From a virus, in the IMG/VR virus record IMGVR_UViG_3300018080_000186, positions 1 to 62,665 of that record: 62,665 nucleotides of DNA. One strand, 5' to 3'. Both the position numbers and the translations under genes were made by a program. The notes under the pieces were generated by a model. The model was not told the origin of the DNA. It made no database searches and saw only the letters and a program-made list of their open reading frames with translations. The first letter of the stretch is position 1. Each line of letters starts with the position of its first letter. Positions 25,451-34,513 of this stretch are shown piece after piece.

Positions 25451-26154
25451 CCGAGCAAGAGGCAAGGAATCTCCTGGAGATCGGTGACGCCTTCACCCCC
25501 CAGGATCTGAAGACTGCGTTCAGGAAGGCTTCCATGACGAAGCATCCCGACATCGGGGGATCCCAGGAAGACTTCATCGCGCTGATGGGAGCCTTCGATC
25601 TGCTCAAGCCACTGGCCTCCGCGACTGGCGCCGCCACCGGCGAGCTGAAGAAGATCACCACCGTCGATGGTCGTCCGCTCTCAGAGCTCGGGAAGGGATA
25701 CCCGATCACCATCTCAGCCAGAACATGCGACTCCTGCAATGGTCTCGGCTACCGGGAGTTCCACGAGCAGAGAAGTGTGATGGCGACGTGCAAGAGGTGC
25801 GGTGGCTGCGGGATGGTTCGGTATCCATGCAAGAGGTGCGGCGGGGATGGCAAGTACAAGCATCCTCGCTCCGGCAAGGTCGTCGGGGAATGCCATCGCT
25901 GCAAGGGGTCCGGCTGGTTCTATCCAGAGGACAAGAGGCGCCATCGTGGAACCTTCGGTGTGTTCGAGAGAGTCGTCTACATTCCGGGAACGGATAGGCC
26001 AGCACGGAAGTGCGGCGCATGTAATGGACTCGGAAGATCGTGGCAGGAGATCGATCAGGGAGGCGCCCTCTACGCGGAGTGCATGAAATGCCATGGCGTG
26101 GGCGAGATCAAGATGGGGAACCCAGTGATCCCCAGGGGGTACTTTCGGAGATGA
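25447..26154 (+). CDS. J-domain protein with DnaJ-type zinc fingers
   Basis: A 235-residue protein. Residues 5-55 form a short J-domain with HPD at 33-35. From about residue 93 on there are CxxCxGxG-type repeats (CDSCNGLG, CKRCGGCG, CKRCGGDG, CHRCKGSG, CGACNGLG, CMKCHGVG). The substrate-binding C-terminal domain of DnaJ is absent. It may recruit host DnaK to viral assembly or replication complexes. Confidence 0.75.
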   Translation: MTEQEARNLLEIGDAFTPQDLKTAFRKASMTKHPDIGGSQEDFIALMGAFDLLKPLASATGAATGELKKITTVDGRPLSELGKGYPITISARTCDSCNGLGYREFHEQRSVMATCKRCGGCGMVRYPCKRCGGDGKYKHPRSGKVVGECHRCKGSGWFYPEDKRRHRGTFGVFERVVYIPGTDRPARKCGACNGLGRSWQEIDQGGALYAECMKCHGVGEIKMGNPVIPRGYFRR

Positions 26155-26354
26155 ACGAAGATCGCCAGGGACGAGTGCCCAGGGGATGGAGATACTACCG
26201 GGGGCCCGAGGAGACCGTGATCCAGCTCGGGACCCGCCGGCACGTCTGGAAGGGAAGGCCGCCGTGCTTCGCGAGCATCGCAGCGGCATGGAGATTCGAG
26301 AACGAATGCGACTGCGACGAGTGCCAGCCGCAGCAACAGGAGGAAGACTCATGA
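26151..26354 (+). CDS. Small Trp/Arg-rich protein
   Basis: A 67-residue protein in an ATGA overlap on both sides. Aromatic and basic first half, CDCDEC cluster near residue 52, Gln/Glu-rich end. Unknown. Confidence 0.65.
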   Translation: MNEDRQGRVPRGWRYYRGPEETVIQLGTRRHVWKGRPPCFASIAAAWRFENECDCDECQPQQQEEDS

Positions 26355-26620
26355 AGTTCAAGATCGTGCAGTTCGATGACGGCGAGAATGCCTACATCGT
26401 GATCAACAAGAGGGGCCTCGCGTTCCTGATCGCGGCCGGGTTCAAGCCCACGGTGAAGTACCAGGGCCACGAGGTCGACGCGCAGCGCGGCCGGTGGGCC
26501 GGGGAGTTCCAGTTCGGGGCCATCGAGGACGCCAAGGTCTTCGCGGACAGGTTCCTCGAGGATCTCACCGAGGTCGAGGAGGTGGTGAAGGAGGTCGACA
26601 AGGAGGAGAGCGATGGGTGA
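26351..26620 (+). CDS. Small acidic protein
   Basis: An 89-residue protein, beta-type N-terminal half and Glu/Val-rich C-terminal helix. Not recognised. Confidence 0.65.
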   Translation: MKFKIVQFDDGENAYIVINKRGLAFLIAAGFKPTVKYQGHEVDAQRGRWAGEFQFGAIEDAKVFADRFLEDLTEVEEVVKEVDKEESDG

Positions 26621-27113
26621 GGAGGAGAGGAAGAAGACGAGCGGCCCGTACTGCTACAGCGATGTGGTGGCCGAGGTGATCGATTCCCTGTACAAGGCCC
26701 CGAAGACCCACCAGATCCGAGTCCTCAACGCAGTCGCCGCCTACTACGAACTGGACGAGGACGAGGAGTGCGACTGCGAGGACGACTCGTGCGAGGTGGA
26801 TGCGACCTCCGACGATCCCCGCTCCACCCACACGAAGGCCCTCGTCCATCTCTACAGAGACGTCGAAGATGAGGAGGAGGTCGCCCTTCGACGTCTATGC
26901 CACAGGTTCTCGTTCTTCATGCTCCAGAAGATGATTCACAAGAAGAGAACCGACGGCTACTACGGGTGGGAGGAGAAGACCACCGACAACGCGAAGGGCC
27001 TGCGAGACGGCATCGAGAACCACTGGGAGAGGGACGACCGCTACGAGATCTCCAACCTCATCGACCTCGCCAACTTCTGCGCCTTCCTCTGGAACCTGGA
27101 GCGCGAGGCATGA
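26613..27113 (+). CDS. Acidic helical protein with Cys/Asp cluster
   Basis: A 166-residue protein. Residues 50-66 are a dense Asp/Glu/Cys stretch, possibly metal-binding. The rest is helical. Unknown. Confidence 0.7.
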   Translation: MGEEERKKTSGPYCYSDVVAEVIDSLYKAPKTHQIRVLNAVAAYYELDEDEECDCEDDSCEVDATSDDPRSTHTKALVHLYRDVEDEEEVALRRLCHRFSFFMLQKMIHKKRTDGYYGWEEKTTDNAKGLRDGIENHWERDDRYEISNLIDLANFCAFLWNLEREA

Positions 27114-27571
27114 GCGGCGGGGATCTCGAGGGGGCCTTCGAGGAGCTCGGGGAGTTCTCGGTCAAGCCAGGGACCGGAATGCCGATCGTGGACTTCACCC
27201 ACCGCGACGAGGTGAACCAGTGCTTCGGCAAGATGGCCAAGCCTCCGAACTGGCACGTCGACAAGAAGTACTCCAACGGTCGCAGGTGGGTGCGGGGCAA
27301 GAAGAGGGACGAGGTCCTCATCGCCTCCATCGGCAAGGAGCAGGACGGGAAGGTGTGGCTGCACGTCTCGTACTCCCGGCCCCATCGGATGCCGAGCTAC
27401 GAGGACCTGCTCCAGATCAAGAAGCACTGGATCGGGGAGATGTCGAAGGCGATCATGGTCTTCCCTCCGAAGGAGTTCCACGTCTCGATCCACGAGTACT
27501 GCCTGCACCTCTGGTGCTGCCTAGACGAGGACCCACTGCCTGAGTTCAGTTGGGGAGAGGGGAGGATCTGA
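27110..27571 (+). CDS. DUF7694-like protein
   Basis: A 153-residue protein with the order WLHVS.SRPHRMPSYEDL...K..WIG...KAIMVFPP...HVSIHEYCLHLW, which I associate with a widespread phage domain of unknown role (DUF7694). Confidence 0.65.
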   Translation: MSGGDLEGAFEELGEFSVKPGTGMPIVDFTHRDEVNQCFGKMAKPPNWHVDKKYSNGRRWVRGKKRDEVLIASIGKEQDGKVWLHVSYSRPHRMPSYEDLLQIKKHWIGEMSKAIMVFPPKEFHVSIHEYCLHLWCCLDEDPLPEFSWGEGRI

Positions 27572-28044
27572 TGCAGTTCACGCCAGCGAGCATCGACCAG
27601 ACTCTGAAGGGTCTGAAGCGGAAGACCAGGAGGCCATTCAGGGAGGGTGATAAGAGCACGACCGGCCGTGAGGGCGTGGCCTACGTCGAGGACAAAAATG
27701 GGCGACTGAAGTGGCGCCTCGGAAACACCTACGCCATCCAACCTGGCCGGGGGAGGAAGGGTATCGAGGGTCACCGGATCAAGATCATCGGGATCCAGTG
27801 CGAGAAGCTTGGGGACATCAGTCCAACGGACGCGATGGCCGAGGGCCTCGTGGTTGTGGCACCTGCTGGAGGAGGCTGCGATGGCATCTACGGGTACGGC
27901 CGAGACCCTGAGAAGGGCCACGACATCATGTGGACGGCCCCGAGCATCACCGAGGCCTACATCGAGATGTACCAGTCCATGCATCCGAAGGCGAAGCGCG
28001 AGGATCTGGTCTGGGTCCTCGAGTTCGATCTGGTGAAGTCATGA
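27571..28044 (+). CDS. ASCH-fold protein 1
   Basis: A 157-residue protein. A central QPGRGRKG...HRIKIIGIQCEKLGDIS..DAMAEG segment resembles the ASCH/PUA-like fold, which in phages binds RNA or modified nucleotides. A second, different ASCH-type protein lies at 28615. Confidence 0.6.
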   Translation: MQFTPASIDQTLKGLKRKTRRPFREGDKSTTGREGVAYVEDKNGRLKWRLGNTYAIQPGRGRKGIEGHRIKIIGIQCEKLGDISPTDAMAEGLVVVAPAGGGCDGIYGYGRDPEKGHDIMWTAPSITEAYIEMYQSMHPKAKREDLVWVLEFDLVKS

Positions 28045-28400
28045 CCATGGACGACATCGAGGTGGAGGTGCGGGAGCGGCGCGAGCAGGGGTACAAGGTG
28101 GAGTTCGAGATGATCCACGAGGTCTACGTCAAGATGCCGCTCTCGCTCGACAGGGTCTCGGCGGCGAAGAAGGCCATCCGATGGGTGCGCGAGTACATGA
28201 AGACCCTCCCTGAGGGCCACAGGCTCCGTCAGGCCTGTCCGCAGCGCCATGTGACCCTCGGCAAGGACGGCCGTGAGAACGGCGGTCACTGGCTCGTGAA
28301 GTGCATCTGCACGCGCAAGAGCCCCGAGCCGCTGGAGACTGGCTGGAACGATCTGCTGGATCTGGATCTCGCGCAGATGAGGAGAATGGCGAGACCATGA
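28041..28400 (+). CDS. Small helical protein
   Basis: A 119-residue basic/acidic mixed protein with a Cys pair late in the sequence. Unknown; coupled to both neighbours by ATGA overlaps. Confidence 0.65.
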   Translation: MTMDDIEVEVRERREQGYKVEFEMIHEVYVKMPLSLDRVSAAKKAIRWVREYMKTLPEGHRLRQACPQRHVTLGKDGRENGGHWLVKCICTRKSPEPLETGWNDLLDLDLAQMRRMARP

Positions 28401-28615
28401 AGATCTGCAAGGTCTGCGGCCGCGAGCTCCCCCTCTCGGCATTCCGGGAGCGCACGGTGCGCGGGAAGGGGACCTGGGTCGAGGGAAAGTGCCTGGAGTG
28501 CGCGAAGGCCTACGACACAGCCCAGAAGAGAGCACGGCGCCAGGGTGAGGGCAAGGAAGCCTACAACCGCTACATGCGCGACTACATGAGGAAGAGAGCA
28601 CTGGAGGGTAAGTGA
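28397..28615 (+). CDS. Zinc-finger protein (CKVCG type)
   Basis: A 72-residue protein with CKVCG at residues 4-8 and CLECAKAYD near 34, then a basic helix. The LPLSAFRER spacing is typical of short phage zinc fingers related to HNH-associated ribbons, but no HNH motif is present. Confidence 0.65.
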   Translation: MKICKVCGRELPLSAFRERTVRGKGTWVEGKCLECAKAYDTAQKRARRQGEGKEAYNRYMRDYMRKRALEGK

Positions 28616-29439
28616 TGAGGCGACATGAACTGAAGACATGGCCTGGTCCTTTTGACGAGATTCGTAGAGGGAACAAGACCCACGAGTTCCGCAAGGCCGA
28701 TCGTGGATTCCAGGTTGGCGATGAGCTGCTTCTACAGGAGTACGATCCCGAGAAGGAAGCCTACCTCGGATCCGACGACGTCTTGGTCCAGATCACGGCC
28801 ATCACCCACGGCCCCGCCTACGGGATCCCCGAGGGGTTCTGCGTCATGAGCATCAGGAAGCCCGAACCTTCGATGATGGACCTGTTCGACAAGCTCACGG
28901 GAGGACTGAACGAGAAGGAGCGCGAGCTCGTGCACGACTTCAACATCCGCAAGCAGGAGCACCTGCAGGACAAGGCCACGGCGGTGCTCAACCGGGTGAA
29001 GATCCTCCGCAACGTTTTCCACCGGGAGCAGCAGAAGTGCCTCAAGGTGGCCGAGCGGATCGAGGCCGAGGAGATGGACGTCGAGACCAGGGAGATCGCG
29101 GCCAGGAACGCCCGAGCTCGAGCAGCTCACTTCGGTGACAGCCTGCAGATGCTGCACCAGGAGTTCGAGGAGATCGAGGTCCTGGCCATCGACCAGAAGC
29201 CCCGGTGCCCGATCTGCGGCCAGGAGGTGAAGGACCTCGCCAGCCACTTCAAGGAGCACCAGGAGGTCAGGAAGCAGATCAACCAGGATCTTCAGGCCGG
29301 AGAGAGGGCTCGTGGCATCAAGTGGGCGGCTCCGGGGTTGCCGCTGGACCCCTTGATGCCGCTGGACCCGGCTCACAACACCAAGGTGGTCATGAAGGCC
29401 CTCGAGATCGAGCCCATCGCTGAGGAGGAGGAGCCATGA
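28615..29439 (+). CDS. DUF3850/ASCH protein with coiled coil and zinc finger
   Basis: A 274-residue protein. Residues 3-80 fit DUF3850, an ASCH-like domain (HELKTWPGPFDEI..GNKTHEFRKADR.F.VGD). A coiled coil follows, then a C2H2-type finger near 200-222 (CPICG...H...H). Likely an RNA- or nucleotide-binding regulator. Confidence 0.75.
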   Translation: MRRHELKTWPGPFDEIRRGNKTHEFRKADRGFQVGDELLLQEYDPEKEAYLGSDDVLVQITAITHGPAYGIPEGFCVMSIRKPEPSMMDLFDKLTGGLNEKERELVHDFNIRKQEHLQDKATAVLNRVKILRNVFHREQQKCLKVAERIEAEEMDVETREIAARNARARAAHFGDSLQMLHQEFEEIEVLAIDQKPRCPICGQEVKDLASHFKEHQEVRKQINQDLQAGERARGIKWAAPGLPLDPLMPLDPAHNTKVVMKALEIEPIAEEEEP

Positions 29440-29657
29440 TCGAGCTCAACACCGCTTGGCTCGGAAAGAGGCAGCGGGTGACCACCCGAATCACGCCTCA
29501 GCAGAAGGAGTGGGTCGTGAAGGAGTGCAAGAAGAGAGGGATCTCCGTCTCGGAGTTCCTGCGACTCCTGGTCATCGAGGAGCGCCGCCGCCACGCCGTC
29601 GAGTGGAGGGGCGACTACTTCAAGAACAAGTCGATGCCGCCCGAGGAGGAGCTATGA
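29436..29657 (+). CDS. Ribbon-helix-helix-like protein 1
   Basis: A 73-residue protein with a short strand (VTTRITPQ) followed by two helices (WVVKECKKRGISVSEFLRLLV), the RHH pattern of small DNA-binding regulators. Confidence 0.65.
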   Translation: MIELNTAWLGKRQRVTTRITPQQKEWVVKECKKRGISVSEFLRLLVIEERRRHAVEWRGDYFKNKSMPPEEEL

Positions 29658-29911
29658 GGGAAAGAACAAACGGGCTGTTCGAGCTCGGCACATCACCGAA
29701 CAACGCAGAGCACCAGGAGGTGCGGGTCTCGTTCCGGGATCGCGGGGTGACCAAGCCTTCGGCCAGCTTCGAGAACGTGGGTGAGGCCGCGCTGTGGGGT
29801 CGCTGGTTCGTCATGGAGCGGACCAATGATCGTGGAGAGATCATCCGCACCGCCATCCCCATGGCGGCCATCTCGCAGGTCTCCGTCATCAGGGGAAAGG
29901 GGGAACCATGA
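29654..29911 (+). CDS. Small protein, unknown
   Basis: An 85-residue mixed beta/alpha protein starting in an ATGA overlap. Not recognised. Confidence 0.65.
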   Translation: MRERTNGLFELGTSPNNAEHQEVRVSFRDRGVTKPSASFENVGEAALWGRWFVMERTNDRGEIIRTAIPMAAISQVSVIRGKGEP

Positions 29912-30213
29912 AGAACACGAAGATCGAGGAGATCGAGATCGGGAAGGACGAAGCTGAGTTCAGTTACGACGCCGCGGATCTCGCCACCTCCAGATTCATC
30001 GAGACGTACCCTGGCCGGTTCACCCAGGTCAACGCCCAGGTCATCGGTGACAGGGAGGATTCATGGATCGTCCAGGTGATGGGGTCGAAGGGTCACGAAT
30101 CGGTCCTGGGAGAGAAGCAGGATGGACTGAGCCCAGGGTCGCCACGACTCCAGTACGAGGAGCACGACCACGAGTGCCCTGAGTGCGGGCACCAGTGGAA
30201 GGAAGGTGAGTGA
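29908..30213 (+). CDS. Small acidic protein with terminal zinc knuckle
   Basis: A 101-residue protein; HDHECPECGHQW near the end is a short Cys/His knuckle. Unknown. Confidence 0.65.
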   Translation: MKNTKIEEIEIGKDEAEFSYDAADLATSRFIETYPGRFTQVNAQVIGDREDSWIVQVMGSKGHESVLGEKQDGLSPGSPRLQYEEHDHECPECGHQWKEGE

Positions 30214-30374
30214 TGGAGAAGCGAGAGCATCTGGTGCAGGCGCGACTGAGCAAGGGCGATTACGGATTCCTCGTCAAGGAGGCCGACAAGGAGGGGTGCA
30301 GCATCGCCGCCTACTTGAGGCGCCTGGTGAAGCGAGATCGACGTGCGGCCAGGCGGGCGAGGGGGAGGTCATGA
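30213..30374 (+). CDS. Ribbon-helix-helix-like protein 2 (53 aa)
   Basis: A very short gene in a TGATG overlap with its neighbour upstream and an ATGA overlap downstream. Reads LVQARLSKGDYGFLVKEADK then CSIAAYLRRLVKRD, a strand plus two helices of RHH type with a basic tail. Overlap at both ends makes it credible. Confidence 0.65.
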   Translation: MEKREHLVQARLSKGDYGFLVKEADKEGCSIAAYLRRLVKRDRRAARRARGRS

Positions 30375-30733
30375 AGGAGACCCTCTACACCTGGATGGAG
30401 ACACAGGTGAGGTACACCGAGATCCGGGAGGAGTCCGAGAGGATCGAGAAGGAGTTCGAGGCGGCCGGGAAGGCCCATCGTGAGAGGTGGCCGCTCACGA
30501 AGAAGATGAAGGACGCCATCTACGGGGCATTCGCTGAGGGCCGACCTCTCTGCTGCAAGGAGGGAAGGAAGGTGCTGAAGGAGCTCGGAGTGGATTCGTG
30601 CTGGCGCGAGTACATCAATGACTGGGCATACAACTCCCTCGGATGCACCGAGAGCGACAAGCCCGGGGGGTGCTTCTACGAGAGGTACCTCGAGAACCTC
30701 AGGGTGTTCCTGTACGGAGGGAAGAGGACATGA
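30371..30733 (+). CDS. Small helical protein
   Basis: A 120-residue charged helical protein with four scattered Cys in its second half. Unknown. Confidence 0.65.
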   Translation: MKETLYTWMETQVRYTEIREESERIEKEFEAAGKAHRERWPLTKKMKDAIYGAFAEGRPLCCKEGRKVLKELGVDSCWREYINDWAYNSLGCTESDKPGGCFYERYLENLRVFLYGGKRT

Positions 30734-30981
30734 AGACGGAACTGGCCTGCCCGGAGTGGTACGCGGATATGACCCGCGAGCGACAGAACGCGGTGTTCTC
30801 GAGGTGCATGACCAAGCTCGGCCTGGGGCAGCAGCTCCTGGACTCAGAGCTCGACCTCATGAAGTGGATCTCCCAGGAGAGCGTCAATGCGGCCATGATG
30901 CAGAGCATGGCCCACGAGGTCCTCGAGGAGGTGGACGAGGACGCCATCGAGCAGGTGGCGAGAGGAGGGTACCCGCGATGA
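30730..30981 (+). CDS. Small acidic helical protein
   Basis: An 83-residue Met/Glu-rich helical protein. Unknown; immediately precedes the DUF5131 gene, with which it overlaps. Confidence 0.65.
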   Translation: MKTELACPEWYADMTRERQNAVFSRCMTKLGLGQQLLDSELDLMKWISQESVNAAMMQSMAHEVLEEVDEDAIEQVARGGYPR

Positions 30982-31745
30982 CTGACTCGAAGATCTCCTG
31001 GGCAACCAAGAGCTACAACCCGATCCGCGGCTGCGATCCGATCAGCCCGGGCTGTGACAACTGCTACGCCTCGAGGATGGCGCACAGGTTCATGAACCCG
31101 AAGTCACCCTGGAAGGGCCTGGTGGACGAGGAGACGGCCGAGTGGAACGGCCGCGTGGTCTTCGATGAGAAGTCCCTCGACCTGCCGCGCCGGTGGAGGA
31201 AGCCTCAGCGGATCTTCGTCTGCTCGATGTCCGACCTCTTCAGCAAGAAGGTGCCGGACTCGTGGATCAGGAGGGTGTTCTCGGTGATGATCGCGAACGC
31301 GCATCACACCTACCTGGTCCTGACGAAGAGGGCAAACCGGATGAAGAACTTCCTCACGATGCACGAGGGAGATCAGTACAAGCACTGGCCTCACATCTGG
31401 TTGGGAGTGACCGCGGAGAACCAGGCCTATGCGAACTACAGGATCAGGAAGCTGATCCAAGTCCCGGCCGTGAACCGGTTCGTCTCGGTGGAGCCGATGC
31501 TCGGGCCCATCGACATGGAGCCCGAACTGGACTCCGGGAAGATCCACTGGGTCGTCTGCGGCGGAGAGAGCGGGGCCGGTCACCGGAAGATGGAGGAGGC
31601 CTGGGCCCTCGACCTCATGGACCAGTGTGAGAGCACGAGGGTCCCCTTCCACTTCAAGCAGCACTCGGGCCCGCGTCCCGGGTGGAAACCCGAGCTGGAC
31701 GGCGTGGAGCACCGGTGGGTTCCCCCGCTGCCGGGAGAGCGGTGA
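30978..31745 (+). CDS. DUF5131 (phage Gp37/Gp68) protein
   Basis: A 255-residue protein. SYNPIRGC...ISPGCDNCYA with Cys19, Cys26 and Cys29 is the hallmark of this phage family, thought to be radical-SAM-like. Further agreement: VFVCSMSDLF-type strand, LTKRANRM, WLGVTAENQ, VSVEPMLGPID and WVVCGGESG. Reaction unknown. A second protein with an analogous Cys cluster is at 46091-47578. Confidence 0.85.
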   Translation: MTDSKISWATKSYNPIRGCDPISPGCDNCYASRMAHRFMNPKSPWKGLVDEETAEWNGRVVFDEKSLDLPRRWRKPQRIFVCSMSDLFSKKVPDSWIRRVFSVMIANAHHTYLVLTKRANRMKNFLTMHEGDQYKHWPHIWLGVTAENQAYANYRIRKLIQVPAVNRFVSVEPMLGPIDMEPELDSGKIHWVVCGGESGAGHRKMEEAWALDLMDQCESTRVPFHFKQHSGPRPGWKPELDGVEHRWVPPLPGER

Positions 31746-32098
31746 TGAACGATCTTGGATGTAGTTGCATTATCGATTACGGGCACGACTGCGATCCGCC
31801 CGACTGCTTCAGCGAGAAGATGGTCACGGCCCGCAAGGAGCACAAGTGCTGCGAGTGCGGCGAGGCGATCAAGCCAGGTGAGAAGTACGAGAAGGCCACC
31901 GGTGTCTGGGACGGGAAGTGGGATACCTTCAAGACCTGCTTCCTCTGCGTGAGAGTGAGGAACGCATACTGCTGCACCTGGGAGTACGGGGGGCTACGGG
32001 AGACCCTCTGGGATGCACTGGGGATCGACTACATCACCGGGGACTCCTGGGACGATGACGACGATGAAGAGCCGGAGGAGGTGACCGATGACGTGTGA
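31745..32098 (+). CDS. Cys-rich zinc-binding protein
   Basis: A 117-residue protein with CCECGEAI near residue 37 and CFLC near 65 plus further Cys, then an Asp-rich tail. Probable treble-clef or ribbon; unknown role. Confidence 0.7.
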   Translation: MNDLGCSCIIDYGHDCDPPDCFSEKMVTARKEHKCCECGEAIKPGEKYEKATGVWDGKWDTFKTCFLCVRVRNAYCCTWEYGGLRETLWDALGIDYITGDSWDDDDDEEPEEVTDDV

Positions 32099-32546
32099 GC
32101 ACAAGGACGGGCTCGTGGCGTGTCCATTCTACAGCGGAGTGGAGGCTCGCGACTGCGTGAAGGGGCAGGAGCTGGACTGCCCCGAGGAATACCAGGACGG
32201 CTGTTTTATCCCGTGCGACTGCGCCGATGGTGATGACGTTGTTTCACGGGTGATACTCAACCAGAAGACTGGGGAGGTGAGATTCGAGGCAGTGCCCAAG
32301 CCCCCCGCCGACGGTGAGCGGGTGGCGGAGTTGGAGGGACGAGAGTCTACATGGAAGGCCGAACTCGATCTCACGGCAGCATGGCAGAAGCGAGCCGAGA
32401 CAGCAGAAGCCGACCTCGCCACCATGCGCCCCGTGGTGGAGGCCGCGGTGGCGCGAGAGAGTAAGTGCAACCGTGCTCGCATGTTCTGTAAGGACTGCGA
32501 AGACCAGCACATCTGCGCCGCCGTCGAGAAGTACAGGGAGAAGTGA
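32088..32546 (+). CDS. Cys-rich protein with coiled coil
   Basis: A 152-residue protein. Cys-rich first 50 residues, a coiled coil near 75-125, then CKDCEDQHIC. Unknown. Confidence 0.65.
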   Translation: MTCEHKDGLVACPFYSGVEARDCVKGQELDCPEEYQDGCFIPCDCADGDDVVSRVILNQKTGEVRFEAVPKPPADGERVAELEGRESTWKAELDLTAAWQKRAETAEADLATMRPVVEAAVARESKCNRARMFCKDCEDQHICAAVEKYREK

Positions 32547-32782
32547 TGGAGCAGGAGATCAGTTGTTATACTTGTGGTGCGAAGTGGATCACGTCGGAAC
32601 CAGAGGGTTGCCCCTGGTGCAAGTTGAAGGCCGCCGAGAAGGAGCGGGACGAGGGGGTGGTGGTGGAGGTTGGCCGGTGCAACTGTGCCAGCGGCATTAC
32701 CCTGCGTGACCCGAGGTTCGCTGGACTCGTGAGGTACGTCCCCGGTACCCGCCTGCGAATCGTGGAGGTGCCCAATGAGTGA
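32546..32782 (+). CDS. Double zinc-ribbon protein
   Basis: A 78-residue protein with CYTCG near residue 7 and CPWCK near 22, followed by a small basic domain. TGATG overlap at the start. Confidence 0.65.
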   Translation: MEQEISCYTCGAKWITSEPEGCPWCKLKAAEKERDEGVVVEVGRCNCASGITLRDPRFAGLVRYVPGTRLRIVEVPNE

Positions 32783-32963
32783 CAGCGACAACCGCAAGAT
32801 CGAGTTGCCAGACTACTGCTGTCCATGGGGTGGTTGGAGCAAGGGTGGTGACGAGGACTGCGACCACGACTATCCGCCAGAGTCGAAGAAGGAACACGAT
32901 GAGTACGTGTGCTGGTCATGCTCGAAGTGTGGGATGAAGCGTTGCTACGAGGTGTACCAATGA
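32775..32963 (+). CDS. Small Cys-rich protein
   Basis: A 62-residue acidic protein with CC, CDHD and CWSCSKCG clusters. Overlaps both neighbours. Base composition is a little less GC-rich here than around it. Confidence 0.6.
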   Translation: MSDSDNRKIELPDYCCPWGGWSKGGDEDCDHDYPPESKKEHDEYVCWSCSKCGMKRCYEVYQ

Positions 32964-33427
32964 GCGAACGAACATGTGAGAACTGCACTGGCTACGGGCA
33001 TTGCGGAGAGCGTCAAGACGACGGCACCTGCATCATTCCTGACCGCGGCACCACGCACCACGGGGTCGATAGGTGGTCACCATCGATAGAGGCGTTCGAG
33101 GCCGCCGAGAAGGAGATAGAAGATCAGAAGCACCGAGAGAGGGTGCTTTACGAACGGTGCGGGCACCTACAGGACGGACGCGACATTGCCCTCGCTCGCG
33201 TGGCCGTGATCAAGGAAGACGTCCGGGTGAGGGTCGACATCGCGGGGGACGACAAGAGGTACGCCCACATCAAGCTCTCGATGTCGCAGATCCTCGACAT
33301 CATCGGCGCCGACCTGAAGGTCGAGCGGATCGATGCCAAGCACGCGAGGGTCGCGGTCAACAAGGAGGCGAAGCGGATGGGCGTGGAGAAAGATGGCTAC
33401 CTGCTGCTCGTGAAGGTGACGCCATGA
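32960..33427 (+). CDS. Protein with N-terminal Cys cluster and C-terminal beta domain
   Basis: A 155-residue protein. CENCTGYGHCGE near residues 6-17 may bind zinc, and a coiled coil follows. The last 60 residues resemble a small beta/alpha domain (DIIGADLKVERIDAKHARVAV). Unknown. Confidence 0.65.
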   Translation: MSERTCENCTGYGHCGERQDDGTCIIPDRGTTHHGVDRWSPSIEAFEAAEKEIEDQKHRERVLYERCGHLQDGRDIALARVAVIKEDVRVRVDIAGDDKRYAHIKLSMSQILDIIGADLKVERIDAKHARVAVNKEAKRMGVEKDGYLLLVKVTP

Positions 33428-33588
33428 CCGAGAAGAAGCACTGCGGGAACTGCAGGTGGTTCGACCCGTGCGTGGCGCGGCTGCTGAAGGGCGTGGGCCG
33501 TTGCATGAATCCTGAGATCTGGAGAGGACAGGCCCTGCAGGGGATGCCGCCGAAGCAGTCCAACTGTTGGGAGGAGAAGAAGTCATGA
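33424..33588 (+). CDS. Tiny Cys-rich protein (54 aa)
   Basis: HCGNCRWFDPC, then GRCMNPE and SNCW, a layout common in small phage and bacterial proteins that probably fold around zinc. ATGA overlaps at both ends. Confidence 0.65.
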   Translation: MTEKKHCGNCRWFDPCVARLLKGVGRCMNPEIWRGQALQGMPPKQSNCWEEKKS

Positions 33589-34178
33589 AGAAGCTGACGA
33601 TCGCGTTCGACATCGACGGAGTCCTGAGGGACCTGGTTGGGTACACCCTCTCGAAGATGGATCCGCCGAGAAGCCCAGACGAGCTCCAGGCCTACGGAGA
33701 CTTCGTCAAACTGTTCCGCGGGAAGGAGGAGTGGAGATCGTTCGTGGACGGGAGCGGAGCCTGGTTCAACGCGATGCCCCATGGTGCCATGCGCGAGATC
33801 TTCTACGATCTGTCCTCGAGGCATGTCTGCATCATCGTGACGAGCAATTCTCATCCCATCGGGCAGCTCGCAACGATCGACTGGATCCGAACCAGCCTGA
33901 CCAAGAAGCCCCTCGACATCCACTTCGTCAACGACAAGACGCGGGTGCACTTCGACGCCATCGTGGAGGACATGCCGATGAACGCCATCAAGGCCGCGAA
34001 GAAGGGGCGACTGGCGTTCTTGGTGAAGCGTCCGTGGAGCTTCATCCCGGAAGGCAATCGGAAGAACCGGTCGTGGGCCCCGAGGCTCGTCAGTCTGCCC
34101 GAGGACGAGGTGGCAGGCCCCGTGATGGTCCGAGAGCTGGAGTACTGGCAGAGGTTCGCGAAGGAGAAGAAGTCATGA
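33585..34178 (+). CDS. HAD-superfamily phosphatase (5'-nucleotidase-like)
   Basis: A 197-residue protein. FDIDGV with Asp9 (nucleophile) and Asp11 is HAD motif I, TSNSH near residue 87 fits motif II, and VEDMPMNAI near 129 fits the acidic motif IV. Phage relatives act on nucleotides, so a role in dNTP pool control is likely. Confidence 0.7.
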   Translation: MKKLTIAFDIDGVLRDLVGYTLSKMDPPRSPDELQAYGDFVKLFRGKEEWRSFVDGSGAWFNAMPHGAMREIFYDLSSRHVCIIVTSNSHPIGQLATIDWIRTSLTKKPLDIHFVNDKTRVHFDAIVEDMPMNAIKAAKKGRLAFLVKRPWSFIPEGNRKNRSWAPRLVSLPEDEVAGPVMVRELEYWQRFAKEKKS

Positions 34179-34513
34179 GAAAGTTCGACTGGAAATCGTT
34201 CGGAGTGCGCCGACGCATGGTTCACCCGAGCGAGCACAGTGTCGCTGCGATCAAGAACCTCAATAGGCGCGTGAGTGCGATAGAGGAGGCACAGATGCCG
34301 GACGCCGATCTCGGTCCCGAGGTCATGCGGATGATGGGTCAGAAGCAGCTCGAGGAGATGGATCTCCAGTTCCGCGTGGACGAGTTCGTGGCGTGGGTGA
34401 AGGGCCTCACGCACCCCGACATTTCAGCAGAGGGCACGGAAGCATGTGTCGGTGCAACGAAGGGGGAGATGCTCGCGAAGCTGCGCGAGCTCGGCCTTGT
34501 GGAGAAGCCATGA
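34175..34513 (+). CDS. Small helical protein
   Basis: A 112-residue protein with basic N-terminus, helical throughout. Unknown. Confidence 0.65.
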   Translation: MRKFDWKSFGVRRRMVHPSEHSVAAIKNLNRRVSAIEEAQMPDADLGPEVMRMMGQKQLEEMDLQFRVDEFVAWVKGLTHPDISAEGTEACVGATKGEMLAKLRELGLVEKP

